From contig NZ_CP117437.1 of assembly GCF_030687535.1 (NCBI RefSeq), positions 889,501-953,500 of the forward strand: a stretch of 64,000 bases of DNA. Direction: 5' to 3'. The stretch is from Pseudomonas sp. FP2335 (GTDB taxonomy: Bacteria > Pseudomonadota > Gammaproteobacteria > Pseudomonadales > Pseudomonadaceae). The notes under the pieces are model-generated. The model was given only the letters and a program-made list of their open reading frames with translations. It was not told the DNA's origin and did not search any database. Below are positions 41,133 through 50,064 of the stretch, one piece after another. The position numbers and the translations under genes are program-made. Within the stretch, counting starts at the first letter, position 1. Every line of letters begins with the position of its first letter.

Positions 41133-41577
41133 TCAGGTATTGGCTGAGCAACGCATCGGCCAGAACACGGAAGTCACCTTGCATTTCGCACTGCGCCTGG
41201 AGAATGGCGACACGGTCGACAGCACGTTCGACAAAGCCCCGGCCACCTTCAAGGTCGGCGATGGCAACCTGCTGCCGGGTTTCGAAGCGGCTCTGTTCGG
41301 CTTCAAGGCTGGCGACAAGCGCAACCTGCAGATCCTGCCGGAAAACGCCTTTGGCCAGCCCAACCCGCAAAACGTACAGATCATCCCGCGTTCGCAGTTC
41401 GAAGGCATGGACCTTTCGGAAGGCTTGCTGGTGATCTTCAATGACGCGGCGAACACCGAATTGCCTGGCGTGGTGAAAACCTTTGATGACACGCAAGTGA
41501 CCATCGACTTCAACCACCCGTTGGCCGGTAAAACCTTGACCTTTGACGTTGAAATCATCGACGTTAAAGCGCTCTGA
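41125..41577 (+). CDS. fkpB: FKBP-type peptidyl-prolyl isomerase FkpB (SlpA-like)
   Basis: The 150-residue protein has the FKBP fold with an insert-in-flap domain: TVDSTFDKAPATFKVGDGNLLPGFE, GDKRNLQILPENAFG and DFNHPLAGKTLTF. It lacks the His-rich tail of SlyD. Its location between lspA and ispH matches fkpB in other gamma-proteobacteria. Its ATG overlaps the lspA stop. Confidence 0.95.
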   Translation: MTDQVLAEQRIGQNTEVTLHFALRLENGDTVDSTFDKAPATFKVGDGNLLPGFEAALFGFKAGDKRNLQILPENAFGQPNPQNVQIIPRSQFEGMDLSEGLLVIFNDAANTELPGVVKTFDDTQVTIDFNHPLAGKTLTFDVEIIDVKAL

Positions 41578-41597
41578 TCAACGACACGGTTAAAAAT

Positions 41598-41685
41598 GTG
41601 GGAGCGGGCTTGCTCGCGAATGCTGAGTGTCAGTCAACAGATTTATTTACTGACCCGCCGCATTCGTGAGCAAGCCCGCTCCCAC
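41598..41685. repeat. REPIN
   Basis: GTGGGAGCGGGCTTGCTCGC and its inverse ending at 41685 flank about 45 bases. The arms have one mismatch (TCGCGAATG against CATTCGTGA). It lies in the fkpB–ispH gap. Confidence 0.92.
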
Positions 41686-41756
41686 CTTTGATCTCTACTG
41701 TCAGGTGGGTTGGCGTCTAGCTTGAACCCAAGTGGCTGCAAGACACGAGGCACAGC

Positions 41757-42704
41757 ATGCAAATCAAACTCGCCAACCCCCGTGGCTTCTGCGCCGGCGT
41801 GGACCGTGCGATCGAAATCGTCAACCGCGCCCTGGAAGTCTTCGGGCCGCCGATTTACGTGCGCCATGAAGTTGTCCACAACAAGTTCGTGGTCGAAGAC
41901 CTGCGCGCACGCGGCGCCATCTTTGTCGAAGAGCTGGATCAGGTGCCGGACGACGTGATCGTCATCTTCAGCGCCCACGGTGTTTCCCAGGCAGTGCGTA
42001 CCGAAGCGGCAGGCCGTGGCCTCAAAGTCTTCGATGCCACCTGCCCGCTGGTGACCAAGGTGCATATCGAAGTGGCGCGCTATAGCCGTGACGGCCGTGA
42101 GTGCATCCTGATCGGCCACGCCGGGCACCCGGAAGTCGAAGGCACCATGGGCCAGTACGATGCCAGCAATGGCGGCACCATCTACCTGGTGGAGGACGAA
42201 AAAGACGTCGCCAACCTGCAGGTGCGCAACCCCGAGCGCCTGGCATTCGTGACCCAGACGACCTTGTCCATGGACGACACCAGCCGGGTGATCGACGCCC
42301 TGCGCAGCCGCTTCCCGGCCATCGGTGGCCCGCGTAAAGATGACATCTGCTACGCCACGCAAAACCGCCAGGACGCGGTCAAGCAACTGGCCGACGAGTG
42401 CGATGTGGTCCTGGTGGTCGGCAGCCCCAACAGCTCCAACTCCAACCGCCTGCGAGAGTTGGCCGAACGCATGGCCACGCCGGCGTACCTGATCGACGGC
42501 GCAGAAGACATGCAGCGCAGCTGGTTCGATGGTGTCGAGCGTATCGGCATCACCGCCGGTGCCTCGGCCCCGGAAGTATTGGTGCGTGGTGTGATCCAGC
42601 AACTGCACGCATGGGGTGCCACTGGCGCCGATGAGTTGGCTGGTCGTGAAGAAAACATCACTTTCTCCATGCCCAAGGAGCTGCGGGTTCGCTCGCTGCT
42701 CTGA
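41757..42704 (+). CDS. ispH: 4-hydroxy-3-methylbut-2-enyl diphosphate reductase
   Basis: IspH (LytB) is the [4Fe-4S] enzyme finishing the MEP isoprenoid pathway. The 315-residue protein has the cluster cysteines in [17 protein letters not shown] and [11 protein letters not shown]. It also has SAHGVSQAV and the catalytic Glu in [13 protein letters not shown]. It is the last gene of the ileS-lspA-fkpB block but is separated by a REPIN. Its 3' end overlaps the convergent pilin gene by 47 bases. Confidence 0.97.
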   Translation: MQIKLANPRGFCAGVDRAIEIVNRALEVFGPPIYVRHEVVHNKFVVEDLRARGAIFVEELDQVPDDVIVIFSAHGVSQAVRTEAAGRGLKVFDATCPLVTKVHIEVARYSRDGRECILIGHAGHPEVEGTMGQYDASNGGTIYLVEDEKDVANLQVRNPERLAFVTQTTLSMDDTSRVIDALRSRFPAIGGPRKDDICYATQNRQDAVKQLADECDVVLVVGSPNSSNSNRLRELAERMATPAYLIDGAEDMQRSWFDGVERIGITAGASAPEVLVRGVIQQLHAWGATGADELAGREENITFSMPKELRVRSLL

Positions 42705-43239
42705 GCGCCAGGCTGCCGGAGTAGCTCCGGCACAGCGCCTGCTCGGCCCTGTCGCTGCGCAGGCTGATGCGCCCGCTGGGCGCCAGCACCACTTGGTAAA
42801 GGCTCTCCGCCTGGTCCGTGGTACATACGTGTACCGTCCCTGCCCGAAACCCTCCGCCTGAAAAGACCGGTTCGCCCAGCCCGCTGAAGCGGACTTGGTT
42901 CTTCACTGGCCCATTGCCGACCATCGGCACCTGTCCGCTGTCCTGGTGCTCCAGCAGCACCGGGTTGTCCTCGTCCAGGTGGCCGCGCCCGCTCAGATCC
43001 AATATCACCCGCCAGCCCCGGCTCCAATCATCGCCCCGCGCGTGAATCACCACCGCCCGGTTGTGTGCAATGGCCTCGGTGCGGGCAAAGCGCAGCCCTC
43101 CCGCTAGCGACTGTGCTGCGCTGTGTCGTTGTTGCGATTGCAGAAGATGCTTGAAGCTGGGGACTGCCAGGTGCGCCAGGATGCCGCTCACGATCAGCGC
43201 GAGCAGCAATTCAATCAAGGTGAAACCTCGCTGTTTCAT
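42658..43239 (-). CDS. GspH/FimT-family minor pseudopilin (FimU-like)
   Basis: The 193-residue protein starts [20 protein letters not shown]: a short leader, the prepilin cleavage G^F and Glu at +5, then a hydrophobic helix. The C-terminal region has two Cys (VCTTDQAES and LCRSYSG) that may form a disulfide. It is oriented opposite to pilV-pilW-pilX-pilE. Its C-terminus, APWAWRK, is encoded over the 3' end of ispH. Only one FimT/FimU-type gene is present here, where P. aeruginosa has two. Confidence 0.9.
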   Translation of the reverse strand: MKQRGFTLIELLLALIVSGILAHLAVPSFKHLLQSQQRHSAAQSLAGGLRFARTEAIAHNRAVVIHARGDDWSRGWRVILDLSGRGHLDEDNPVLLEHQDSGQVPMVGNGPVKNQVRFSGLGEPVFSGGGFRAGTVHVCTTDQAESLYQVVLAPSGRISLRSDRAEQALCRSYSGSLALRAASEPAAPWAWRK

Positions 43240-43419
43240 CGGCCATCCCTCCATGGATTTGGGTGCAGTGATAGGTATAGCGCCCAGTCCGTGGCGCTGG
43301 ATGATGGCCTTTTTGTCCAAAGTATTTCCCTTTGTTCCGGCAGCGGCACGCGGTAAAAACCGCCGCTAATCTGGGTTCGCACAGCAGGATTTGCCTGCTT
43401 TTTTTGGCCCTCGACACGG

Positions 43420-43905
43420 ATGACGATGGTGATGCCCGCCTGCCCCAACAATGTTTTTTTCCATGCTTCACGTCGATGCCAAACCGGCACGACACTGATC
43501 GAAGTGCTGGTTGCGCTGTCGATCCTCACGATCGGTCTGCTGGGTGCGGCGCTTATCCAGCTCAATGCGCTCAAGTACACCGACAGCTCTAGGATGGCCA
43601 GCCAGGCGAGTTTTATCGCGTACGACATGCTTGACCGGATCCGCGCCAATTCCACCGCTGACTACACCTGGGGACGCGCCGAGCGCGCCCCGCTCAGCAG
43701 TCCTTCCTCCAGCGTGCGTGACCTGGACCTGCATGATTTCGAAGCCAATATCCGCGGCTTTGCCGGAGAGAGCGCCAAAGGCTCGGTGGTGGTCAGCGAT
43801 GATCAAGTCACCGTCAGCATCACTTGGGACGACAGTCGGGGCACCCATACCCCTGGCGCCCGTGAAACATTCACGCTGACCAGCCGTATGGCGGGGGCGC
43901 AATGA
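43420..43905 (+). CDS. pilV: Type IV pilus minor pilin PilV
   Basis: The 161-residue protein has an unusually long leader of about 23 residues, then the cleavage site QTG^TTLIEVLVALSILTIG with Glu at +5, and the conserved LLGAALIQLNALK of PilV. In-frame ATGs at 43426 and 43432 could shorten the leader. It overlaps pilW by 4 bases. It is part of the minor-pilin operon that primes pilus assembly. Confidence 0.88.
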   Translation: MTMVMPACPNNVFFHASRRCQTGTTLIEVLVALSILTIGLLGAALIQLNALKYTDSSRMASQASFIAYDMLDRIRANSTADYTWGRAERAPLSSPSSSVRDLDLHDFEANIRGFAGESAKGSVVVSDDQVTVSITWDDSRGTHTPGARETFTLTSRMAGAQ

Positions 43906-44603
43906 AGCGTCCTGTGCGAGGTTTTAGCCTGGTGGAACTGCTGCTGGCACTGGCCGTTGGTCTGGTGCTGGTGCTCGGGGTCAGCCAGGTCGCGGTCAGC
44001 GCTCGCATGACACACGCCAGCCAGCAGGCAGCCATGCTGTTGCAGGACGATGCGCGGTTTGTCCTGGGCAAGATGGTTCAGGACATTCGCCAGGCCGGTA
44101 TGTTTGGCTGCCTGGCCACGGCGTTTATCGACAACGCCCCGCCGGCCTTTGATCGGCCAGTGGGCTGGAGTGCCGGTAGCGGGTCAACGGCGCTGATGTT
44201 GGTGACGGCTGACGTCGTTGGTGGCACGCCGGACTGGACGGTGCTTTCCGACTGCACCGCAAGCGCTCAGGCTTACGCTGCGCACGGACCGGCGCCTGCT
44301 CCCGGGCAGATTCGTTTTGCGATACGCCAACTCACCTACACATTCGAGGCGGGCCAGTTGAAGGTCAGTACGCCCGCCGCACCGGCCAAGGCCGTGCTGG
44401 TGGATAACGTGCGCAATTTCGAGATCAGTTTTGGTTTGGCCGCCAAGCCGGAGTCGCTCGGTGTGGTGCGTTACGACACCAGCCCCGGCGACGAGTCGTT
44501 GATCCGCAGTGTGCGCATCCGGATGACGCTGCAAGACCCTTCCGGGCGGGTAAAGGACCAAACCTACAGCGTCGTCGCCGCGCTACGAAACCGTCTGGGG
44601 TAG
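43902..44603 (+). CDS. pilW: Type IV pilus minor pilin PilW
   Basis: The 233-residue protein starts MKRPVRGFSLVELLLALAVG: leader, G^F cleavage and Glu at +5. The body has DDARFVLGKMVQDIRQAGMFGC, a PilW hallmark, and ends YSVVAALRNRLG. Its ATG overlaps the pilV stop. pilX begins 9 bases downstream. Confidence 0.9.
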   Translation: MKRPVRGFSLVELLLALAVGLVLVLGVSQVAVSARMTHASQQAAMLLQDDARFVLGKMVQDIRQAGMFGCLATAFIDNAPPAFDRPVGWSAGSGSTALMLVTADVVGGTPDWTVLSDCTASAQAYAAHGPAPAPGQIRFAIRQLTYTFEAGQLKVSTPAAPAKAVLVDNVRNFEISFGLAAKPESLGVVRYDTSPGDESLIRSVRIRMTLQDPSGRVKDQTYSVVAALRNRLG

Positions 44604-44612
44604 GGCGCGAGC

Positions 44613-45143
44613 ATGGAAATGACTCAACGTATTGGTGTGCGGCAGGCGGGGATGGTCCTGCTGATCAGCCTGGTGTTTCTGCTGCTGTTGTCGCTGATCG
44701 GCCTGTCTTCGATGCAAGGCGCGGTGTCCCAGCAAAAGATGGCAGCCAGCCTCTGGCATCGCAATCAGTCGCTGCAAAGTGCCGAGAGTGGCCTGAGGTT
44801 GGGGGAGTCCAACGTGCAACGGGCGTTTGCCGCCTTGCCGGTGTGCCAGTCGGTTGCCACCTGTGCGCCCCCAGGTGAAGCGCTTCTATTGATTGGCGCC
44901 GGGGCGAACCCGGTTTCTGGCGTTGACTGGATCGCGCTCAAGGGTGGTTTCTACGGCATTCAGTCCCTTGGGGAAGCGGTGGGGCTGGCGCATTTACCGC
45001 CACAGGCTGTGGCCAATGTGTATCGGGTGACGGCTGTCGGGCTCAGCGGCCAATCACGCACGGTGCTGGAGAGCGTGTATGCGCGGCTGATGGAGGAGGG
45101 CGGCCCACGGTTTCGGCGGGTAGCGTGGCGGCAGGTTCAATAA
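44613..45143 (+). CDS. pilX: Type IV pilus minor pilin PilX
   Basis: The 176-residue protein has a long leader, the QAG^MVLLISLVFLLLL helix and the PilX_N motif LIGLSSMQGAVSQQKMAASL. No Glu is at +5, as in GspK/PilX-type tip pseudopilins. A Cys pair lies in VCQSVATCAPP. It overlaps nothing downstream but ends 11 bases before pilE. pilY1, which normally follows pilX, is missing. Confidence 0.88.
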   Translation: MEMTQRIGVRQAGMVLLISLVFLLLLSLIGLSSMQGAVSQQKMAASLWHRNQSLQSAESGLRLGESNVQRAFAALPVCQSVATCAPPGEALLLIGAGANPVSGVDWIALKGGFYGIQSLGEAVGLAHLPPQAVANVYRVTAVGLSGQSRTVLESVYARLMEEGGPRFRRVAWRQVQ

Positions 45144-45154
45144 GGAGTGGTGTG

Positions 45155-45556
45155 ATGGGCAGGGATAGCCAGGGTTTTACCCTGATCGAATTACTGATCG
45201 CCGTGGCGATCATCGGGTTGCTGGCCGGGATCGTTTACCCCAGCTACACCGGCCATATAAAAAAGGTTTATCGCGCAGAAATCGTCGCCCTGCTGAACGA
45301 GCAGGCCCAGTATCTGGAACGGTTTTATACGAGCAACGGTACTTTTATTGACGCCAGCGGCGTCAGTGCGGGCAATGATCGCTATAGAATCACCGCTGCA
45401 TTGAACCCTCAGGATTTCCGCCTGGTGGCTACGCCAGCCGTCGATTCGGTGATGGCCGGCGACCCTTGCGGCGACTTCAGCCTGACCAGCACCGGCGCCC
45501 GGGCCAACCCTGGCGCAGCGCCGGACATGTCGCGCAAGTTGTGCTGGGGGCAGTGA
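45155..45556 (+). CDS. pilE: Type IV pilus minor pilin PilE
   Basis: The 133-residue protein starts [21 protein letters not shown]: leader of 7 residues, G^F cleavage and Glu at +5. An AAGGAG ribosome-binding site lies 7-12 bases before the ATG. The C-terminal pair of Cys (DPCGDFS and KLCWGQ) can form the D-loop disulfide. It closes the pilVWXE operon. Confidence 0.9.
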   Translation: MGRDSQGFTLIELLIAVAIIGLLAGIVYPSYTGHIKKVYRAEIVALLNEQAQYLERFYTSNGTFIDASGVSAGNDRYRITAALNPQDFRLVATPAVDSVMAGDPCGDFSLTSTGARANPGAAPDMSRKLCWGQ

Positions 45557-45615
45557 TGAGAGTGCTGGAAGATTGGGCGCCGGGTGCGCTTGTCCCTATT
45601 TATCGGCTGGATCAA

Positions 45616-46728
45616 ATGATGGCTAAGCAACAGCAGGTGGTGGTTGTCGGTGGTGGCGTAATCGGCTTGTTGACGGCGTTCAACCTGGCCTCTCAGGGGC
45701 AGGCGGTGGTGCTGCTGGAGCGTGCAGGCGTGGGGCAGGAGTCGTCCTGGGCCGGCGGCGGTATTGTTTCGCCGTTGTACCCGTGGCGCTACAGCCCGGC
45801 GGTCACCGCGCTGGCCCATTGGTCGCAGGATTTTTATCCACAGTTGGCGCAGCGCCTGTTTGCTGCGACTGGTGTTGACCCGGAGGTGCATACCACCGGC
45901 TTGTACTGGCTCGACCTGGATGATGAGGCCGAGGCACTTGCCTGGGCTGCACGCGAAGGTCGTCCTTTGAGCAAGGTGGATGTCTGCGCCGCCCATGACG
46001 CGGTGCCGGTGCTGGGCAGCGGATATTCCCAGGCGGTGTTCATGGCCAACGTGGCCAACGTGCGCAATCCACGGCTGGTCAAGTCGCTCAAGGCGGCGCT
46101 GTTGGCGCTGCCGGACGTGACGCTCCATGAGCAGTGCGAAGTGAGCGGGTTTATTCGGGAGGGTGAGTGCGTGATCGGCGTGAATACACCGGGTGGTCCG
46201 ATTCTGGGTGATCAGGTGGTGCTGGCAGCGGGGGCGTGGAGCGGTGAGTTGCTCGGCACCCTGGGGCTGTCGCTGCCGGTAGAGCCGGTCAAGGGGCAGA
46301 TGATTCTGTACAAATGCGCGTCGGACTTTTTGTCGTGCATGGTCCTGGCCAAGGGGCGTTATGCGATCCCTCGGCGTGATGGACATATCTTGATTGGCAG
46401 CACATTGGAGCATGAAGGCTTCGACAAGACGCCGACCGAAGCGGCACTGGAAAGCCTCAAGGCTTCAGCGGTGGAGTTGATCCCCGCGTTGGCCGACGCC
46501 GAGGTGGTGGGGCATTGGGCCGGCTTGCGTCCGGGGTCGCCGGAAGGCATTCCATATATTGGCCAGGTGCCGGGTTTCAACGGTTTGTGGCTCAACTGCG
46601 GGCATTATCGCAACGGCCTGGTGCTCGCTCCGGCGTCCTGCCAGTTGTTTGTGGATCTGCTGCTGGGACGTGCGCCGATCATCGACCCGGCGCCGTATGC
46701 TCCCGACGGTCGGATCAACGCTGGATAG
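45616..46728 (+). CDS. thiO: Glycine oxidase ThiO
   Basis: ThiO oxidises glycine to iminoglycine for the thiazole of thiamine. The 370-residue flavoprotein has the FAD motif VVVVGGGVIGLLTAFNLA, GAGVGQESS-type AGVGQESSWAGGG and the C-terminal GHYRNGLVLAP. The start is uncertain between ATG 45616, used here, and an in-frame ATG at 45556 overlapping the pilE stop. It follows pilE, as in other pseudomonads. Confidence 0.93.
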   Translation: MMAKQQQVVVVGGGVIGLLTAFNLASQGQAVVLLERAGVGQESSWAGGGIVSPLYPWRYSPAVTALAHWSQDFYPQLAQRLFAATGVDPEVHTTGLYWLDLDDEAEALAWAAREGRPLSKVDVCAAHDAVPVLGSGYSQAVFMANVANVRNPRLVKSLKAALLALPDVTLHEQCEVSGFIREGECVIGVNTPGGPILGDQVVLAAGAWSGELLGTLGLSLPVEPVKGQMILYKCASDFLSCMVLAKGRYAIPRRDGHILIGSTLEHEGFDKTPTEAALESLKASAVELIPALADAEVVGHWAGLRPGSPEGIPYIGQVPGFNGLWLNCGHYRNGLVLAPASCQLFVDLLLGRAPIIDPAPYAPDGRINAG

Positions 46729-46948
46729 ACTTCGGCCCTTGCTCCAGATGCGCCTGGGTGCAGTACCACTCCTGGCGTGAATTCAATGCGCGATCCTGCG
46801 GCAGGTGCACGCCGCAGTGGGCGCAGCGCACCATCAATGCCGCGTCGGGCTCGGCGGAGCGCTGCTGTTTGGCAGCCGGGCTTTTGAATTTACGCCAGAA
46901 CCATACTGCGGCGGCAATGACGGCAATCCAGAACAGTAGACGAACCAT
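46715..46948 (-). CDS. PP0621 family protein (small membrane zinc-ribbon-like)
   Basis: The 77-residue protein has one N-terminal membrane helix (LLFWIAVIAAAVWFW) and a small Cys-rich domain (VRCAHCGVHLPQ and a single YCTQ). It matches the PP0621 family of pseudomonads by memory. Function is unknown. It is convergent with thiO, overlapping its last 14 bases, and co-directional with bamD. Confidence 0.85.
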   Translation of the reverse strand: MVRLLFWIAVIAAAVWFWRKFKSPAAKQQRSAEPDAALMVRCAHCGVHLPQDRALNSRQEWYCTQAHLEQGPKSIQR

Positions 46949-47027
46949 GATGGGCAGTTTCTCGACAAGGAATGCGCCAGTTTAGCCAAGGACATGGCAG
47001 GCGCACAGCGCAATAATGCTTGCCCAC

Positions 47028-47058
47028 AAAAAAGGGAGCCCCCAAGGGCTCCCTTTTT
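47028..47058 (-). terminator. Rho-independent terminator of bamD
   Basis: AAAAAAGGGAGCCC and GGGCTCCCTTTTT form a tight hairpin with a 4-base loop, just after the bamD stop on the minus strand. Runs of A and T on both sides would also allow bidirectional function. Confidence 0.92.
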
Positions 47059-47074
47059 GCGTTGCGTCAACAGA

Positions 47075-48100
47075 TCAGTCGAACACACCGAAGGTCATGT
47101 AGCTGAACCACGAGCGGTCCTGATTGTTGCCCAGGGCTTGCGGGGCTTCTTCTTCGATCACGTCGCCGTTCTCGTCGTGGGGCTTGAGCTCCGAAGGAAT
47201 CGCTTCCTTGGCATCCTGGAACTGCTTCATCACGTCCTGGTTGGCGCGGGTTTCGCCCGGCGGCAGTGGTGGACGGGACTCGATCAGGCCCAGGGTGTAC
47301 TTGCTCAGCCACGAGCGGTTGTCCGCTTCGGCGACCTGGGGTACGAACTGGCCGTCTTTCAGGCTTGGGTGATGCGGGTAGTTGAGCTTCAGGGTTTCCA
47401 GGCTGGTGGTGGCCAGGGCGTCCAGGTGCAGGCGCTGGTAAGCCTCGGTCATCACGGCCAGGCCGTCACCGACGGACGGGGTTTCCTGGAAGTTCTCCAC
47501 GACATAGCGGCCACGGTTGGCGGCAGCGACATAGGCCTGACGGGTCAGGTAGTAGTGGGCTACGTGGATCTCGTAGGACGCCAGCAGGTTGCGCAGGTAG
47601 ATCATGCGCTGCTTGGCGTCCGGCGCGTAGCGGCTGTTCGGGTAGCGGCTGGTCAGCTGGGCGAACTCGTTGTAGGAGTCGCGGGCAGCGCCTGGGTCAC
47701 GCTTGGTCATGTCCAGCGGCAGGAAGCGCGCCAGCAGGCCGACGTCCTGGTCAAACGAGGTCAGGCCCTTGAGGTAGTAGGCGTAGTCAACGTTCGGGTG
47801 CTGTGGGTGCAGGCGGATAAAACGCTCGGCGGCGGACTTGGCGGCTTCCGGCTCGGCGTTCTTGTAGTTGGCGTAGATCAACTCAAGCTGGGCCTGGTCG
47901 GCGTAGCGCCCGAACGGATAGCGCGACTCCAGTGCCTTCAGCTTCGCTGTGGCGCTGGTGTAGCTATTATTGTCCAAGTCTTTCTGAGCCAGTTGGTACA
48001 ACTCGACTTCGCTCAGGTTTTCGTCGACGACTTCCTTTGTTGACGAGCAAGCAGCAGTCATGGCGAGGATGGCGATCAGCAGCAGGTGTTTCACTTGCAT
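47075..48100 (-). CDS. bamD: Outer-membrane assembly lipoprotein BamD
   Basis: BamD is the essential lipoprotein of the BAM complex that inserts outer-membrane proteins. The 341-residue protein has a signal peptide with a TAAC lipobox ([20 protein letters not shown]; Cys 18) and five TPRs starting [18 protein letters not shown]. The C-terminal extension past about residue 245 is longer than in E. coli, as is usual in pseudomonads. It is divergent from rluD. Confidence 0.96.
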   Translation of the reverse strand: MQVKHLLLIAILAMTAACSSTKEVVDENLSEVELYQLAQKDLDNNSYTSATAKLKALESRYPFGRYADQAQLELIYANYKNAEPEAAKSAAERFIRLHPQHPNVDYAYYLKGLTSFDQDVGLLARFLPLDMTKRDPGAARDSYNEFAQLTSRYPNSRYAPDAKQRMIYLRNLLASYEIHVAHYYLTRQAYVAAANRGRYVVENFQETPSVGDGLAVMTEAYQRLHLDALATTSLETLKLNYPHHPSLKDGQFVPQVAEADNRSWLSKYTLGLIESRPPLPPGETRANQDVMKQFQDAKEAIPSELKPHDENGDVIEEEAPQALGNNQDRSWFSYMTFGVFD

Positions 48101-48249
48101 GGCGGCTTGCGTCCCTATGACGGCCGCTGTCTTGGGCGGGGCCGTCCTGTTATGATGAGCGCCCCGTTGAAAGCCTCGGGGCAAAAGACGCCGTATTTAA
48201 CCACAAGCGCGCAGCCGAAACCAAAGGCTGTGCCACGCCTAGTCTGAGC

Positions 48250-49212
48250 ATGTCCGATAAAATTGAACTTCGCGCAGAGGTGCCGTCCGAATTGGGCGGC
48301 CAACGCCTCGATCAAGTCGCCGCACAATTATTCGCTGAGCACTCGCGCTCGCGCCTTTCCGCCTGGATCAAAGACGGCCGCCTGACTGTGGATGGAGCGG
48401 TTATCCGCCCGCGAGACATAGTCCATGGCGGTGCGATTCTTGAGCTGACTGCCGAGCAGGAAGCCCAGGGAGAATGGGTCGCCCAAGACATCGAGCTGGA
48501 CATCGTCTATGAAGACGACGACATCCTGGTCATCAACAAACCCGCAGGCCTGGTGGTTCACCCGGCAGCCGGGCACGCTGATGGCACTTTGCTCAATGCC
48601 CTGTTGCACCACGTGCCGGACATCATCAATGTCCCGCGCTGCGGCATCGTGCACCGTCTGGACAAAGACACCACCGGCTTGATGGTGGTGGCCAAGACCA
48701 TTCAGGCGCAGACGCAGCTGGTCACACAACTGCAGAGCCGCAGCGTCAGCCGGATCTACGAGTGCATCGTGATTGGCGTAGTGGTGGCCGGTGGCAAGAT
48801 CAACGCGCCGATCGGTCGTCACGGCCAGCAGCGCCAGCGTATGGCGGTGATGGAAGGCGGCAAGCAAGCCGTCAGCCACTACCGTGTGCTGGAGCGTTTC
48901 CGTTCCCACACCCACGTGCGGGTCAAGCTGGAAACCGGTCGTACCCACCAGATTCGTGTGCACATGGCCCACATCAACTTCCCGTTGGTCGGGGATCCGG
49001 CCTACGGCGGTCGCTTCCGCATTCCGCCGGCGGCGAGTCAGACCATGGTTGAGTCGCTGAAGTCGTTCCCGCGCCAGGCGCTGCATGCACGCTTCCTGGA
49101 ACTGGATCATCCGACGAGCGGTAAGCGGATGAGCTGGGAATCGCCTCTACCAGACGATCTGGTCTGGTTGTTGTCGTTGCTCAAGCAGGATCGCGAGGCG
49201 TTTATCGGATGA
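48250..49212 (+). CDS. rluD: 23S rRNA pseudouridine 1911/1915/1917 synthase
   Basis: RluD makes pseudouridines in helix 69 of 23S rRNA. The 320-residue protein has an N-terminal S4-like domain (RLDQVAAQLF, SRLSAWIKDGRL) and the catalytic Asp in GIVHRLDKDTTGLMV (about residue 139). The RTHQIRVHMA motif follows. pgeF overlaps its stop by 4 bases. The adjacent rluD/bamD divergent pair is typical of gamma-proteobacteria. Confidence 0.97.
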   Translation: MSDKIELRAEVPSELGGQRLDQVAAQLFAEHSRSRLSAWIKDGRLTVDGAVIRPRDIVHGGAILELTAEQEAQGEWVAQDIELDIVYEDDDILVINKPAGLVVHPAAGHADGTLLNALLHHVPDIINVPRCGIVHRLDKDTTGLMVVAKTIQAQTQLVTQLQSRSVSRIYECIVIGVVVAGGKINAPIGRHGQQRQRMAVMEGGKQAVSHYRVLERFRSHTHVRVKLETGRTHQIRVHMAHINFPLVGDPAYGGRFRIPPAASQTMVESLKSFPRQALHARFLELDHPTSGKRMSWESPLPDDLVWLLSLLKQDREAFIG

Positions 49213-49934
49213 GTGACTGGCTGATTCCTGACTGGCCCGCGCCGGCTCGGGTAAAGGCCTGCGTCACCACCCGTGCGGGCGGCGTCAGTCTGGCGCCGTT
49301 CGACAGCCTCAACCTGGGCGATCACGTCGAGGACAGCCTGGAGGCCGTCCTCGAGAATCGCCGCCGTCTGAGCGATGCGTTCGATGTCCGGCCGGCCTGG
49401 CTGCGTCAGGTTCATGGTGTGACCGTGGTCGAAGCTGACCCAGACCGCACCGCTGAAGCCGATGGCAGTTGGACCAGCACCCCAGGTATCGCCTGCACGT
49501 CCATGACTGCCGATTGCCTGCCCGCGTTGTTCTGCAACCGTGCCGGTACTCGCGTCGCCGCAGCCCATGCCGGTTGGCGTGGCCTGGCGGCTGGCGTGCT
49601 GGAAGCCGCTTTTGAAAGCCTGGATGCCGAACCCGGCGAGGTTCTGGTCTGGCTCGGCCCGGCCATTGGCCCGCAAGCGTTTGAAGTCGGCCCGGAAGTG
49701 CGGGAAGCCTTCGTGCAGCAATTGCCGATCACCGCCGAAGCTTTCGTGCCCAGTCGCAACCCCGGCAAGTTCATGGCTGACATCTATAAGCTCGCGCGCC
49801 TGCGCCTTGCCGCACGCGGTGTAACTGCTGTTTATGGTGGCGGTTTCTGCACCGTGACCGATCCGCGCTTCTTTTCTTACCGCCGCAGTCCTCGCACCGG
49901 TCGGTTTGCCTCCCTTATCTGGCTTGCACGCTAA
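49209..49934 (+). CDS. pgeF: Peptidoglycan-editing factor PgeF (YfiH, laccase-like)
   Basis: The 241-residue protein has the multicopper-oxidase-like/YfiH family motifs QVHGVTVVEAD, MTADCLPALFCN and AAAHAGWRGLAAGV, with the zinc-site His and Cys. PgeF prevents misincorporation of L-Ser in place of L-Ala during muropeptide synthesis. It overlaps the rluD stop by 4 bases and precedes clpB. Confidence 0.95.
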   Translation: MSDWLIPDWPAPARVKACVTTRAGGVSLAPFDSLNLGDHVEDSLEAVLENRRRLSDAFDVRPAWLRQVHGVTVVEADPDRTAEADGSWTSTPGIACTSMTADCLPALFCNRAGTRVAAAHAGWRGLAAGVLEAAFESLDAEPGEVLVWLGPAIGPQAFEVGPEVREAFVQQLPITAEAFVPSRNPGKFMADIYKLARLRLAARGVTAVYGGGFCTVTDPRFFSYRRSPRTGRFASLIWLAR

Positions 49935-49964
49935 ACTCTTCTGACCTAGGTCAACTGTCCGACG

Positions 49965-49994
49965 CTTGAAACTCCCAGAATCCACCCCATCTAT
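49965..49994 (+). promoter_or_regulatory. Sigma-32 (RpoH) heat-shock promoter of clpB
   Basis: CTTGAAA (49965-49971) and CCCCATCTAT (49985-49994) are separated by 13 bases. This is close to the RpoH consensus and lies 70-100 bases upstream of clpB. Confidence 0.85.
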
Positions 49995-50064
49995 AAGGGT
50001 ATCTGGCAGGTTTCTTCATTCAGGATGTTTTATAGCTCCGGCCTGCTCAAAAGGAAGGTGACTA

